Below, in pieces: positions 10,707 through 20,866 of a stretch of DNA of 64,000 nt (the stretch's first letter is position 1; every line of letters starts with the position of its first letter). The translations under genes and the position numbers were made by a program. The stretch spans positions 3,472,001 through 3,536,000 of the forward strand of contig JASJZC010000004.1 in assembly GCA_037178855.1 (NCBI GenBank), written 5' to 3'. Below the pieces are notes generated by a model. The model was not told the origin of the DNA and searched no databases. It worked only from the letters and a program-made list of their open reading frames with translations. Source of the DNA: Oscheius sp. JU75 (lineage: Eukaryota; Nematoda; Chromadorea; Rhabditida; Rhabditidae).

Positions 10707-12137
10707 TCACTTTTTGAATCCCTTGAGAATGGGGTATATCTGTCGAAAAGCCTGGTCAATATCCCTCTTGAACTTGGCTCCAGTGATGACTACCTGAATT
10801 GACTTGTTTACAAGAAACCAATGGAAACACTGACCTTTCCCGAAACGAAAATGAGCAAGACGACTCTCGGTTTGACCATTCGATAAATGAGACCAGGGAA
10901 GAGTTCTGGTTCGTAGGTACTGAATTGTTGATGGGTAATACAGAGTCCTTCTAGCTGGATCGGGAAACGAACATCGCAAGATCCGACCATGTTCTGCACT
11001 TTGAACTCTGTGAACTTGGCTTGGAAACCAAGTTTCTGAACGATACGGGCGTACTTCCTTGCAGCCAGCCTACAAACATTATTATGATTTTGTCAAGTTT
11101 CTCGACTCACCGACTGGCTTCTTCCGACTTGGCTCCCGTACAAACCATCTTCCCGCTCGAGAATATCAGAGCAGTTGTTCGTGGCTCGCGGATTCTCATG
11201 ATTACGGCTGCGAAACGTTTCGGATTGTATTCAGCGTTTCTGGCGTGGAGGGCAATGTCTTTCAGAATTAGGGGTACTCCTAGGATGTCATATTTTTCGT
11301 TCGTTGTGTTAGACTCACCCAAATTGACGGTCGAGACGATGTTTTGAAGAGTCGGCATTGGAATGTCCAAGGCGGCACCAGGAGTTTGTGGAATAACTGA
11401 GGAAGCCAAGACAGATTGGGGAATGTTTTCTCGACTCTTGAACACATATTTTCTACCGAAATCATTGTACTTACGTGTTCGATGCTAGCCGGAACGTGAA
11501 GAGGAGTCATAGGTATAAGAGCCAAGTTGGGACCGACAGATGCTGGTCCCTGATCCTGATAAATGGATCCTGGTCCACCCAAATTGTTCATCACGGAGGG
11601 TGGATTGATGTTCAGGTTGTTGTTGATGCTGCTGGTATGGCCTCCTCTGTCGTGAGAAAATGCCGAAGCCATCATGGAACCCTGATGACTGAGAACCAAA
11701 CTTTGGGGAGCGTTCGAATGGCCGATGATGGAATGAGGACCGAGGACACTGGATGGTCCGAGAATCGATCCCGGTCCAATGACAGATCCTGGTCCACCGT
11801 GATGGTTCATCAGGGATCCGCCTAGAAAATTTCGCATTTGATTTAATAAAAGGGAAGAGAAATATCGATTTGAGTGAGCCTACCTCTGTAGTACCACATT
11901 TCGAGTCATTCGAAGTGAAATAGAAAGCGGACTTCAATTGACACTTTCCAAACTTTGTTCCGAGAGACTTTTTTGCACGTTTTTATTGCTTTGCAGGAGA
12001 AGGAATATTTTGTTTGTCGCCAATTAAAAATTTTTTTTTGTTCACTCACCCATTACAGATCCAGGTCCGTGACTGGGAGTTTCTCCTCCAAGACCGCCCA
12101 AAATTGAGCCAGGATGTGCTGGGCTGTTCACGTTCAT
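10707..12137 (-). CDS. tbp-1: TATA-box-binding protein
   Basis: The general transcription factor that recognises the TATA element for RNA polymerases I, II and III. The conserved C-terminal core is unmistakable: first half [30 protein letters not shown] and [14 protein letters not shown]; second half [26 protein letters not shown] and ending YPILKGFKK at 10707. The core is split by short introns, for example between SEEASR and LAARKY. The N-terminus is unusual: about 140 residues of Gly/Ser/Pro/Asn-rich repeats (GPGSVIG, GPGSILG, GPSSVLG, GPHSIIG). The start at 12137 lies immediately after a CTTTCAG acceptor. A 225 nt intron separates the first exon from the repeat exon. It lies 151 nt downstream of NOC4L on the same strand. 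Confidence 0.95.
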
Positions 12138-12288
12138 CTGAAAGTTCTGCGATATTGTACGGGTGTGAAAAACTCGAGATATTGAAGGTCAACAAGCCTC
12201 ATACTTTTAAAAAAATGTATAACGGATCAACGATTCATAACAAGCAGCGTAACAATGAGACAACAACAATCTAGAACAACTGGGGGAA

Positions 12289-14127
12289 TTAGACTTGGAA
12301 AAACTCTGAATATTCAAAGTTGAATGCGTTTTCTGGAAGAAAATTGCCTCGCGGGGCTTGGAAATTTATCGGTATCGGCTGGGTTCGATCAACTTCATGC
12401 TTTTTCGTGAATTTGCCCTTCTTATTCTCTTTTCCGCGTTTCACTTCAGGTTCACCTTCCTCGTCATCCGACCCTTCTTGAGACTTTACGAACTTCTCCT
12501 GTTCACTGTCTGTCTCACTACCGAACTTTTTGCTCATCATAATGGCGAAATATTCATCGTGACAGCGGAACCTGACAAATGATTCAGTCTGAACACTAGT
12601 CGTTTAAAAAGTTTACAATATCATACCTTCTGCATGGCCTTGTCAGCGAATCCGGCTCTCTTCATCACACTCGTGTGCCAATGACGTTTCAGCGTGCGCA
12701 ACTCCCAAAGAGAACTGTCTAATGCATTGGCCTTGCTCAGTTCTTTTTCATTTTCATAAGGATCGCCGGGTCGTGAACCTTAACTTAATCTATGTTTACT
12801 TTTTAAAGATGCACACCTGGTATCTCCCTGTGGACTAGTTGCTGAATACCAGGATGTCTCGTGATAAGGTTTCTAACCAAACCCATAACGGGTTCTTGAG
12901 CGTCAAGAGGAGCAACCAACAGAATACGCATCAGTCTCTTGGCGAAGGCAGCAATAATGTAGAGTGGAACGTGCCTGAACAAGTAGTGGGTCACACCAAA
13001 AATAAAACTAACGATGAAGAGAGGAATGTGTCCAACAACTCGATAAACTTTTGCTTTTGTTCTGTGTAGAAAAGCTGCGGTGAACACAGAGAGTAGACCT
13101 TCTCGTAGAAGTTCGGGTACTCGCTGAAACGAGAAATTCCAAGATAAGAAAAAAACCTACAAGTTATGATTGACAATCAAATGGAAGATGGCCTCGAGTG
13201 AGAGAACTGCGAAAGAGGATCCGAGATCGAATGTTTTGAAGAAGAAATCGGCAGCCTTGTGAGGCGTGGACAAGAACTTGAGAACATTGTTCGAGATGTA
13301 AGGAAGAAACTTCAGCAGTTGTTTGCGTGGAATCTTAAAAAAAAACGTTACAGAAAAATGGAACACCCATACGTTGCTGGACATAAGTTCGAACCACATA
13401 TTCTCATACGCTCCGGCCAGTTTTTGTTTCGATTGGTTTTTGAGGTGGTGATCTGAACATTGTTGAGATTCAAACAGAAAAACTGACATTTTAGCTTGAA
13501 AAACATGGGAACGACATTTTCCTTCGGGTGGGGTGTAGCCTTGAGAAAATTGTACACGTTGGCCCAAGATTCTTCCTTGGTAAACATCTTGATCTGTCCG
13601 ATCACATAGGTTGAGATGCCATAGAGTATATCACAGCAGGAAAAGACTTCCTTGGTCAGACTGTTTATTTGTTTCTGATCGATCTTCGTTCCGCAGTTGA
13701 GAAAAAGGCCTACACCCTAAAAAAGCAAAGTACAATGGCCGAAGGAAAACAAACCTCGAAGAAATTTTGGAAAGATTGCGTAGTAATGATTCTGCCGGTG
13801 GTTTCGCATCGTTTGTACGGCTTGATGGCAATAAGCTTGTTATGAATGGCCTAAAGAAAATTATATATGGTAAATGGCAACAACAACTACCTCATTATTG
13901 GCAGCAAGAAACAGCTTTTTCCAAGTTTCCGGATGAGAAGATTTTCCTTCTGGCCGTGAAAGTTCGTACTGAGCGTCTGTTTCGACTTCTCTGTCGGACT
14001 CTTCTGAGGATTCAGTCTAAAAACAGCCAAATGACAAGGGACTGATCTTTTTCTACATGCATAATACTAGAAACCTTCCTACCTCCGTTTCTTTTTGGAC
14101 GTCATTCGATTTTTCAGCGACGACCAT
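12289..14127 (-). CDS. NOC4L: nucleolar complex protein 4 (NOC4L-like)
   Basis: A ribosome biogenesis factor of the Noc4/CBF family, which acts with Nop14 in 40S subunit maturation in the nucleolus. Conserved parts are visible in order: an acidic Ser/Glu N-terminus, SHPETWKKLFLAANNE, IPRKQLLKFLPYI, EYPNFYEKVYSL, HVPLYIIAAFAKRLMR, VRNLITRHPGIQQLVHRE, ALDSSLWELRTLKRHWH and FRCHDEYF. The extended C-terminal tail is Lys/Glu-rich and ends near the family-typical NFEYSEFFQV. The start at 14127 lies 10 nt after an AACTTCCAG acceptor. The N-terminus is shorter than in vertebrate NOC4L, so an upstream exon may be missing. At least eight introns of 35-60 nt were placed in phase. It is the first gene of the candidate operon with TBP, TTC27 and TRAF. 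Confidence 0.85.
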
Positions 14128-14372
14128 CTCTTGTATTCTGGAAGTTTGTGTTTAGAAAAATGAAGAATGCAACAGCCAAAAATGGCAGAGAAGAGGAAAA
14201 GCGAGGTAAGTTTTTCGTTTGTACGCATTGCTGACGAGCTTTTGCGACCACCATTTTTGGGCACACGTAGTCATCTTTTACGTGGCTAGCATTTATGGCA
14301 TTCCTACTTTTGCTTTTCTCCTACTTTCCCTTTTCGTTTAGTTCAGCTTCCACTCATTTCTTGTTTTAGAAA

Positions 14373-15693
14373 ATGGCCGACTATATGGCACAAATGCTCA
14401 ACGAGCTAATGGGTCCACAGAGAAATGCGCTTCCAGGCGAGGTAAAGTTTGATCTTTTGTGTGCAACATACAATTTTCAGGCTAAGGGAATGGATTACGA
14501 TCATCCCGATATCTGTAAAGATTTCCTTGTCAACTTCTGTTTCCATGAGGCTTTCAGAAACACGAAGAACGACCAGGGATTTTGCCCTAAGGTAGTATGC
14601 TCTTTATCCACAGCTGAACAACATTTAGATAAATCACGACGAAAATATGAAACTGAGGTACAAGCAAGGCGACCGCTTCTGCCGTCTCGGATACGAGGAA
14701 AAGTTCCTCGATCGTGCTCGTCGTTATATGAATGAAGTGCGCAAGAAGATCAATCAAAACGAGGAGAGACTTCGCGCCACACAAGGCCAGTACATTTTAT
14801 GTTGTTTTCAACTAATATTTATAGGTGACGCCACGGCTTCTGCTGCTCTCGTGAAGAAAAGGGAAGATCTGCGTGATCGACGTGAAGCTTTGACAAACAG
14901 AATCCAAGAACTGGTCGATGAGGCTCGTAGTCACGGCGAGAGAGGTAATGTGACTGCTGCACGTGAAGCTGTCAATGAAGCCGACAAGTGTACGAAGGAA
15001 AAGGAAGATTTGGACAAGGAAGAAGAGGTTCTGAACGAGGAAGCTATCAAGAACATGTCCTACATGGACAACACCATCCAAGCCAATCGCCAAATGACCG
15101 TCTGCCAGGTGCCCAACATTGTGTATCTTACTTTTACCACTTTTAGGTTTGCGGTTGTTTCATGCTGGTCAACGACGCCCAGTCTCGCATTGACGATCAT
15201 CTTAGTGGAAAGCTTCATATGGCTTACCTCAGAATTCAGGAAGCTATCGATGAGGTCGAGCAGGTTACCCAATCTTTTGCCAGCCTTACGCATACCAATT
15301 TTAGGAAAAGAAGAAGGCTCAAGAGGTGTTTGACGGTCCTCAATCTCTGAATGATAGTAGTGACAAGTCCGAAGAGAAGGAGAAAATTCGCCATGATAGA
15401 GGAGATCGCGATAAGGGTGATCGTCGTGATCGCGATAGGGACAGAGATCGTAGAGACCGTGACCGGAAGAAGGATAGGTACATTTCTAAAAAAAAATTCT
15501 TTAAAAAGTCTACGCTACTTGCAGTCATCGTCGTTCGAGAAGTCCTCGTGATCGCTACAATCGAGATCGTCGTGATGATCGTGATCGTAGAGGAGGTGGT
15601 GGAGACAGGGACAGAAGAAGAAGTCGTTCGAGAGACCGTCATGTAAGCTATCGGTTTACATCTTTTCTATAGCTACTTTTTCAGCGTCGGTAA
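14373..15693 (+). CDS. LUC7-like splicing factor (LUC7L3 type)
   Basis: A U1 snRNP-associated protein that helps 5' splice-site choice. The start at 14373 lies 3 nt after TTGTTTTAG. The first LUC7 finger is read across two introns (DHPDICKDFLVNFC, FCPK, then INHDENMKLRY). A long charged coiled coil follows, then the second finger (VCGCFMLVNDAQSRIDDH...GKLHMAY). The C-terminus is Arg/Asp/Ser-rich (DRDRDRRDRDRKKD; RRSRSPRDR), typical of RS splicing factors, and stops at 15691-15693. One intron (about 14786-14825) must use a GC donor (AAG|GCCAGT) to keep phase; otherwise a stretch of unrelated hydrophobic residues would be translated inside the coiled coil. The first-finger motif is closer to LUC7L3/CROP than to LUC7L. 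Confidence 0.9.
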
Positions 15694-17398
15694 TTCAATT
15701 CGGTATGACCATCGTTCAATGTAAAGGTTAGTCCCACCAGGTGAGCTCTTCTTTTTTTTATCAACCATTTCCGGTTCTTTGTTTTCCACGTTCGTGTCCG
15801 GCGGATTCCCCACACGTTTCACAGTTAGTTTGAGTGCCGCAGTCTAAACCTCTCACAGATTCCAAGTTTCTCGTATCAAATTGAGCTTTTCATTTTCAGC
15901 GTCCCCATCATTCACCTCAACTCGTCCACATTCTCTTCACAAATCTACACGTCCTGTTAACGGTATTTCTTTTCTCAGTTTCATCAAGTTGTGACCTTGT
16001 CAAGGTTCGAATAAATGTTCTTAACTATTTCAAAAGTTAGCCTTGAGCCATCTCGTCTGAGTCACAGTTGTTTAGGCGGACGGACGCACAATGAGTAATC
16101 AGGCCCGCCTTCTCCAAATATATAAGGCGAATACGACAAAGGCTACTCCAATTGTCCTCTTTTCCCTTCTCGTCTATCAACTTTGGACATTTTGACGAGA
16201 CAGCTTTTCCGAAGGAAAAGTTATCACTTCTTGTTTGTCTCCGCTATTTCGAGTCTTCTCGCATGATTTCGCATCGGCATCATTTGCTCTTTGGATTCCT
16301 CGTTGTTTATTGGGTTTCCAGCTCGAGTAATTCCCCGCTCGCGACTCGTTCAATTGTCTCTTCTATACAGTTCAACTTGTTCAAACATGACACAAGGAAC
16401 GAAACGCCCCGTCACCGTATTGTTGACATTCGATCGATGCACCCGAAACAACACATTCGGAGCGGCCTTTTTCATTTTTGCCTAGCCGTGCTCTCATTTC
16501 GGCCAATTATTCTTGCGATCGTAGTCATCCGTGAAGGGCCGACTTGTTTACGTCTTTTCGGCTCGAAGGCTGTTTACCAACCAATGTGGGAACAGCTTCT
16601 CTCCCATTTCAGCTGTTTGTCCGTCTTATTGGCATGTGAAATGCATCACACTCCTTTTTTAGTCAGATTTCGAAACTGTTTTGGTAAGATGTAATGATTG
16701 TGTTTACTGAGGACAGTTTCGTAATATTGTTTACATTTTCTTATCTTTCTAAGCTCCCATCAAACACATTATTTTCGTGTTCGTAGTTTTGACCCAGGCA
16801 AGATCTCCCGAAAGAGTCAACACAGTTCAGTGAAATGCCCCCATATCTCATGAGACGTGTGCGATTAGAGACCAGAACTGTCCATTAGAGATCTCGAGTG
16901 TTTCCTATTGGCATCCGGTTTCGTTCAATCCTTCCAAAAGATATAATACCGACGAAAGTGCTTCGTTCCTACATATCTCTCCACCCCTTTTTCTATCTCC
17001 TCGCTGCCTCGAAAAGATTGTTTACTACATTTGATCCGTCTGCATCTTCGCCTCCTCCACCCGACAATAAATGCGCAATATATAATATCTCTTCCTTCGT
17101 CAGAAAAGAGCCATAATGTTGTGCATCGATCGGACACGCGTCCCTGTTGTGATTCATACAGTTTCAATTCACAAACAACGCCTCCCCACTTCATCTCTCG
17201 CTCTGCGCTCAGGCGGCCTTGGTACTCTCACCCCCTTTGCGCACATTCTCTACTGCCGACCAACGGTCAGACGAGGGCGCACAAACACATCTGCATTCGT
17301 CTCTAGTATCTCTCGGTTGTTGTTGTCCATCCCTCTCCCCATTCCTCCTCCCCCCTCTCCCCTCCATACACGGCAGTTGATTTCTTTTCCTTTGCAGA
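15694..17398. other. annexin upstream region, no supported gene
   Basis: A 1.7 kb gene-free interval. It holds TATA-like elements at 16118-16126 (ATATATAAG) and at about 17077-17087, and a pyrimidine-rich leader just before the annexin start. The open frame of 180 codons at 16152 has no family resemblance, poor composition and no splice or poly(A) context, so I leave it uncalled. It is probably the promoter and 5' leader of the annexin gene. Confidence 0.5.
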
Positions 17399-18711
17399 AT
17401 GCAGTCTCCTTACGCTACTATCGTCACCAACCCCGACTTCAACGCTCCTCTCTTCGCTGAGAAGCTCGACCGTGGTAAGTTACCTAACAATTTTCAGAGA
17501 TATATAATTAATGTCTTGTGCCGGAAATAGATGCGCTCATTAGGATAGGATGAACATCCGGCCAATATATCGAAAGTCCGCTTTCCGCCAGTCATTCATT
17601 ATTCATTGACAGGCTATTGAATATCACTCGTACTTTAGTAGCAGCAAGAGACAACAACATGTTTGTGTACTTTCGATCTCGGGTCTCTGGTTTACTAGCT
17701 CTCTGTGTACATTTCGAAACAAACAGTCAAATATTTTCAGCTCTTCGTGCCGGAGAGAAGGAGGGTGTTGCTCATGTTCTGACCTCGATAACGAACAATC
17801 AAAGACAGCTCCTCCATGAGCCCTATAAGATCAAGTACGGAAATGAGCTGGTCAAAGCTCTGGACAAGAAGCTCGGCGGAGATTTGGAAAAGGTTGTTCT
17901 GGCTTTAATGGACACTCCTCTCGAATACGATCTCAAGCAGCTGAAGCATGCCATGAAGGTAGAAAAAAAGAGTTTAGAAGAGTCCAATTGGTATGTATTC
18001 AGGGACTTGGAACTGACGAGACCGTCCTGATCGAGATTCTCTGTTCCCGTACTCCTGACCAGATTCGTGCCATCCGTGCCGGATACGAGAAGGAATTCGG
18101 AAAGCAACTGGAAAAGGAGGTGGCAGGCGACACCTCGGGCGAATTTCGTGATCTTTTGGTAGCTCTTGTCACTGGCAGCAAAGACGCCAGTCACGACACC
18201 AACGACGCTCAGGCTCACGATGATGCCGTCCGTCTTTTCGCCGATGGAAAGGGAAAGTTTGCTAGCAAGGACGGACCTACTCACTTCACGAAGATCCTCT
18301 CTACTCAGAACCAGTACCAGCTTCGTAAGGTCTTCGCCCACTTTGAGACTCTTTCTGGAGCCTCCGTGGAGAAGGCTATCGAGAAGGAATTCAGCGGTGA
18401 TCTCCAGAAGAGCTATCTGACTCTGGTCCGAGCTGCCGCTGACAAGCAGAAGTTCTTCGCCACCCAGCTTCACAACTCGATGAAAGGACTCGGAACCAAG
18501 GACAACGATCTCATCCGCGTGCTTGTGACCCGCAGCGAGGTCGATCTCGAACTTATTAAGAAGGATTACGCGGAGCTCTACGGAAAGTCGCTAGAGGATG
18601 CCGTCAAGGTAAGACTATGGACAGCAGAAAACCAATATTGAACTTCAGGGTGATACCTCTGGAGCCTACCGCGAGTGTCTCCTCTCGATCATCCGTGGGA
18701 ACCATATCTAG
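17399..18711 (+). CDS. annexin, four-repeat
   Basis: A calcium-dependent phospholipid-binding protein of 320 residues, the usual annexin length without a long N-terminal tail. Exons are 17399-17474, 17741-17958, 18003-18608 and 18649-18711. Type II calcium sites appear as MKGLGTDE in repeat 2 (about residue 98) and MKGLGTKDND in repeat 4; repeats 1 and 3 have weaker loops. The caps GDTSGEFRDLL and GDTSGAYRECLLSI provide the distal acidic residues. The start lies 1 nt after TTTGCAG, consistent with trans-splicing. AATAAA at 18789-18794 ends the transcript. Codon bias is strong, suggesting high expression. It resembles the C. elegans nex genes; I cannot assign which one. Confidence 0.95.
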
Positions 18712-19438
18712 ATCTCTTTGATCTTCACTTCTCTTCCAATACTCATACCTGTCGCTTCAATTATCTAATCCTTTTTAACTGGCGCTTTAATAAAGTTTCT
18801 CTCACCGTTTTTGTGGACACGTCAAATTAACTATAGACTATCGATAGATTCTAAGAGTAACAAGAAACTGTCCTGATAGTTTGTGCTGTAGTCAAGCGGA
18901 TGTCTTTGTCGACGCCTTCTTTCGAGGTGTGCTGGATTAGGGGAAAACGTCGTGTTCCTGATAACCTTCGTAGAAGCCTACTGGCAGCGAGTGTCAGCAC
19001 TTTCAAGGACTCTCATTGTCTGCGCGTTAGACAGAACCGGGAAGTCGACGAGAGAGATTCATTGAAAGGTAAGAAGAGAGTCAGTTTAAGACGTTTATTT
19101 GCATGGTCACATGTGAAGACAGAAGGCATTGGGACAGAGCAGGTCCTCTCCTGCTCCTCCTCCTTACTCTCGACTTGTCGAGTGTTAGCGTTAGAAGTGA
19201 CACGTCAAGTAACTTTGTGAAGTTGAGAGCGGAGGGAAATTTACTCTCGTTTTGGTAGAAAGACTGCGTAAAGCACATGTACAGAAAGTCGAACAGTGAG
19301 TTCTAAGGGACTCATAAATGTAACGTTCGCTCAACAATTGCTCGACTTGTCGTGTGATATATATGACGATTACATGGCTGTTCAAAACTAAGTGCAACCG
19401 AAGGCCTTTTATTCCCCATATTCCATTCTTTTAACACT
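18712..19438. other. intergenic stretch between convergent genes
   Basis: About 730 nt between the annexin and the small secreted-protein gene. It contains the annexin poly(A) signal and, at the right end, TTTATT at about 19408 (AATAAA for the minus-strand gene). A short perfect inverted repeat (CTCGACTTGTCGAG at 19169-19182) is present. No exon is supported. Confidence 0.5.
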
Positions 19439-19905
19439 TTAAAGGATTTGAAGAGGCTGGGATCCACAGTTGAGGAGAACGAAAGAGATTTCCTGGGTCT
19501 GAGCCTTGACTCCCTGTACGAAGTGCTTGATCTCCTCACAGTCGAGATTCCCACTGAATTCTGGTTATTTCTCAATTATCCGATCACCAACCTATACTCG
19601 ATGGCAAACTTTCCAGCGTTGTTCTTGACAGTCTCGGTGACCTGGCTCTTGTCGTACTTGATGTTCTGGCTCTTAGCAAACTCGCGAAGAACAGTCTTGA
19701 TCTGTTGGTAGACGACACCGTTGGTAGAGGCATCGAAGTCTGCGTTGGTGACAAGAGTCAGTCGGACAGATTCCACCGATCTTCTTCTTCTGACTGGCTT
19801 GGCAGTGATGGTGGCATTCGAGGCGGCTGGGGTTTGAGCCGGAGAACAAGCCAGGATCTCGACGAGGGCCAAGACGCTGATCAGGAGGAAGAATCGGAAG
19901 TTCAT
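19439..19905 (-). CDS. small secreted protein with Arg-rich processing site
   Basis: Two exons (19905-19592 and 19553-19439) joined by a 38 nt intron give 142 residues. A hydrophobic signal peptide (about residues 1-20) is followed by a Thr/Ala/Pro spacer and a KPVRRRRS run near residue 40, a typical furin-type cleavage site. A compact domain of about 95 residues follows, with one Cys pair near the C-terminus (LDCEEIKHF ... LLNCGS). I do not recognise the family; the mixed helix/strand pattern loosely resembles small nematode secreted domains, but the cystatin motif QxVxG is absent. A minus-strand TATAAAAG at 19935-19942, 30 nt upstream of the ATG, marks its own promoter. Confidence 0.75.
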
Positions 19906-19934
19906 GGTGCTTCGAATTTCGAATGTTCAGGAGA

Positions 19935-19942
19935 CTTTTATA
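19935..19942 (-). promoter_or_regulatory. TATA box of the small secreted-protein gene
   Basis: TATAAAAG on the minus strand lies 30 nt upstream of the start codon at 19905, implying a very short leader. Confidence 0.5.
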
Positions 19943-20866
19943 AGATTTCATTCTATTAGAATAGCGTTATGAGGACCATCAGTGGCTGTTCAATAACGCA
20001 TCAGGCTAGTTCCAGCACCATATAAAGAATATTCATTGGATGTGTCTGGGAAAACTTCTTTTGTGTCCATATGGAACATGGATTGGAACAGATTCATAAC
20101 GTGCCGATATTATAACATAAATCCCTGTTAATCTTCGTTGATTCCGTCATCATTCCCATGCTCACCAGACAGCCAGACTTGACAACAAGCAAGTTTTTCT
20201 CGGAAAACATCTCGTGATAGGGCAGCTAATGAGTTCTGTTCAAGTACAAAACTCTTGAGTTTAGTTCAAGTACAAGACATGTACAGTAAGAAAGTTGCGT
20301 TCGTCCGTCTACTGACTTCCTGCTCCTCGTGGTCCCTTCCAATTAATCTCCCCTACTTTTTTTCATGCGCCCTCGGCTTCCTGGCGTCCCCGTGTGCTGG
20401 CAGAGAGTCTTTGTTACACAGCTCGTGGAAGCGAGGGCCGCAAAGTGGCAGATGAAAGTGCCCGTACCGAAAATCAAATAATCCCATGGTACTGAGTTAT
20501 TGTACGGTCTTACAGCTAGTCCTGTTGGATCTGCAGGCTTGAAGACACTCCAACTAAAAAGCAATCTTTATTGGAGAAAGACGTGCTGATAGAGATCGAG
20601 ACTCTCATCCGGGCCAAGTGATAATTGGATTTCTTGCGCAACACGGGGACGGAATCCTCGAGAGCCGAGGCAAACACGCGACCGGTAGACCGTACAGTAC
20701 CCCGCACTCTGCGTTCCTTGCGGGCAACTCTCCTTCGGAGTCCTTGACTCTCGCAACTTTACATCCAGACCCCCGTCTCCCTAAAAATATCCGCCTCTCA
20801 CCCGCAGCTCCAGTGTACACTGCCGAGGCAGCTCACTCCGCCAGTCTACCCTAGCAGCAGATCACC
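19943..20866. other. shared upstream region of secreted-protein and myosin light chain genes
   Basis: A 0.9 kb interval between divergent genes. It includes a short direct repeat (GTTCAAGTACAA, about 20237-20275). CTAAAAATAT at 20781-20790 is close to a MEF2 site or TATA element and lies about 80 nt before the myosin light chain ATG. No exon is supported. Confidence 0.45.

Noticed and set aside
16152-16694. 180-codon ORF after a TATA-like element
   Set aside because: No homology, unlikely composition, no splice or poly(A) context; probably annexin leader or promoter sequence.
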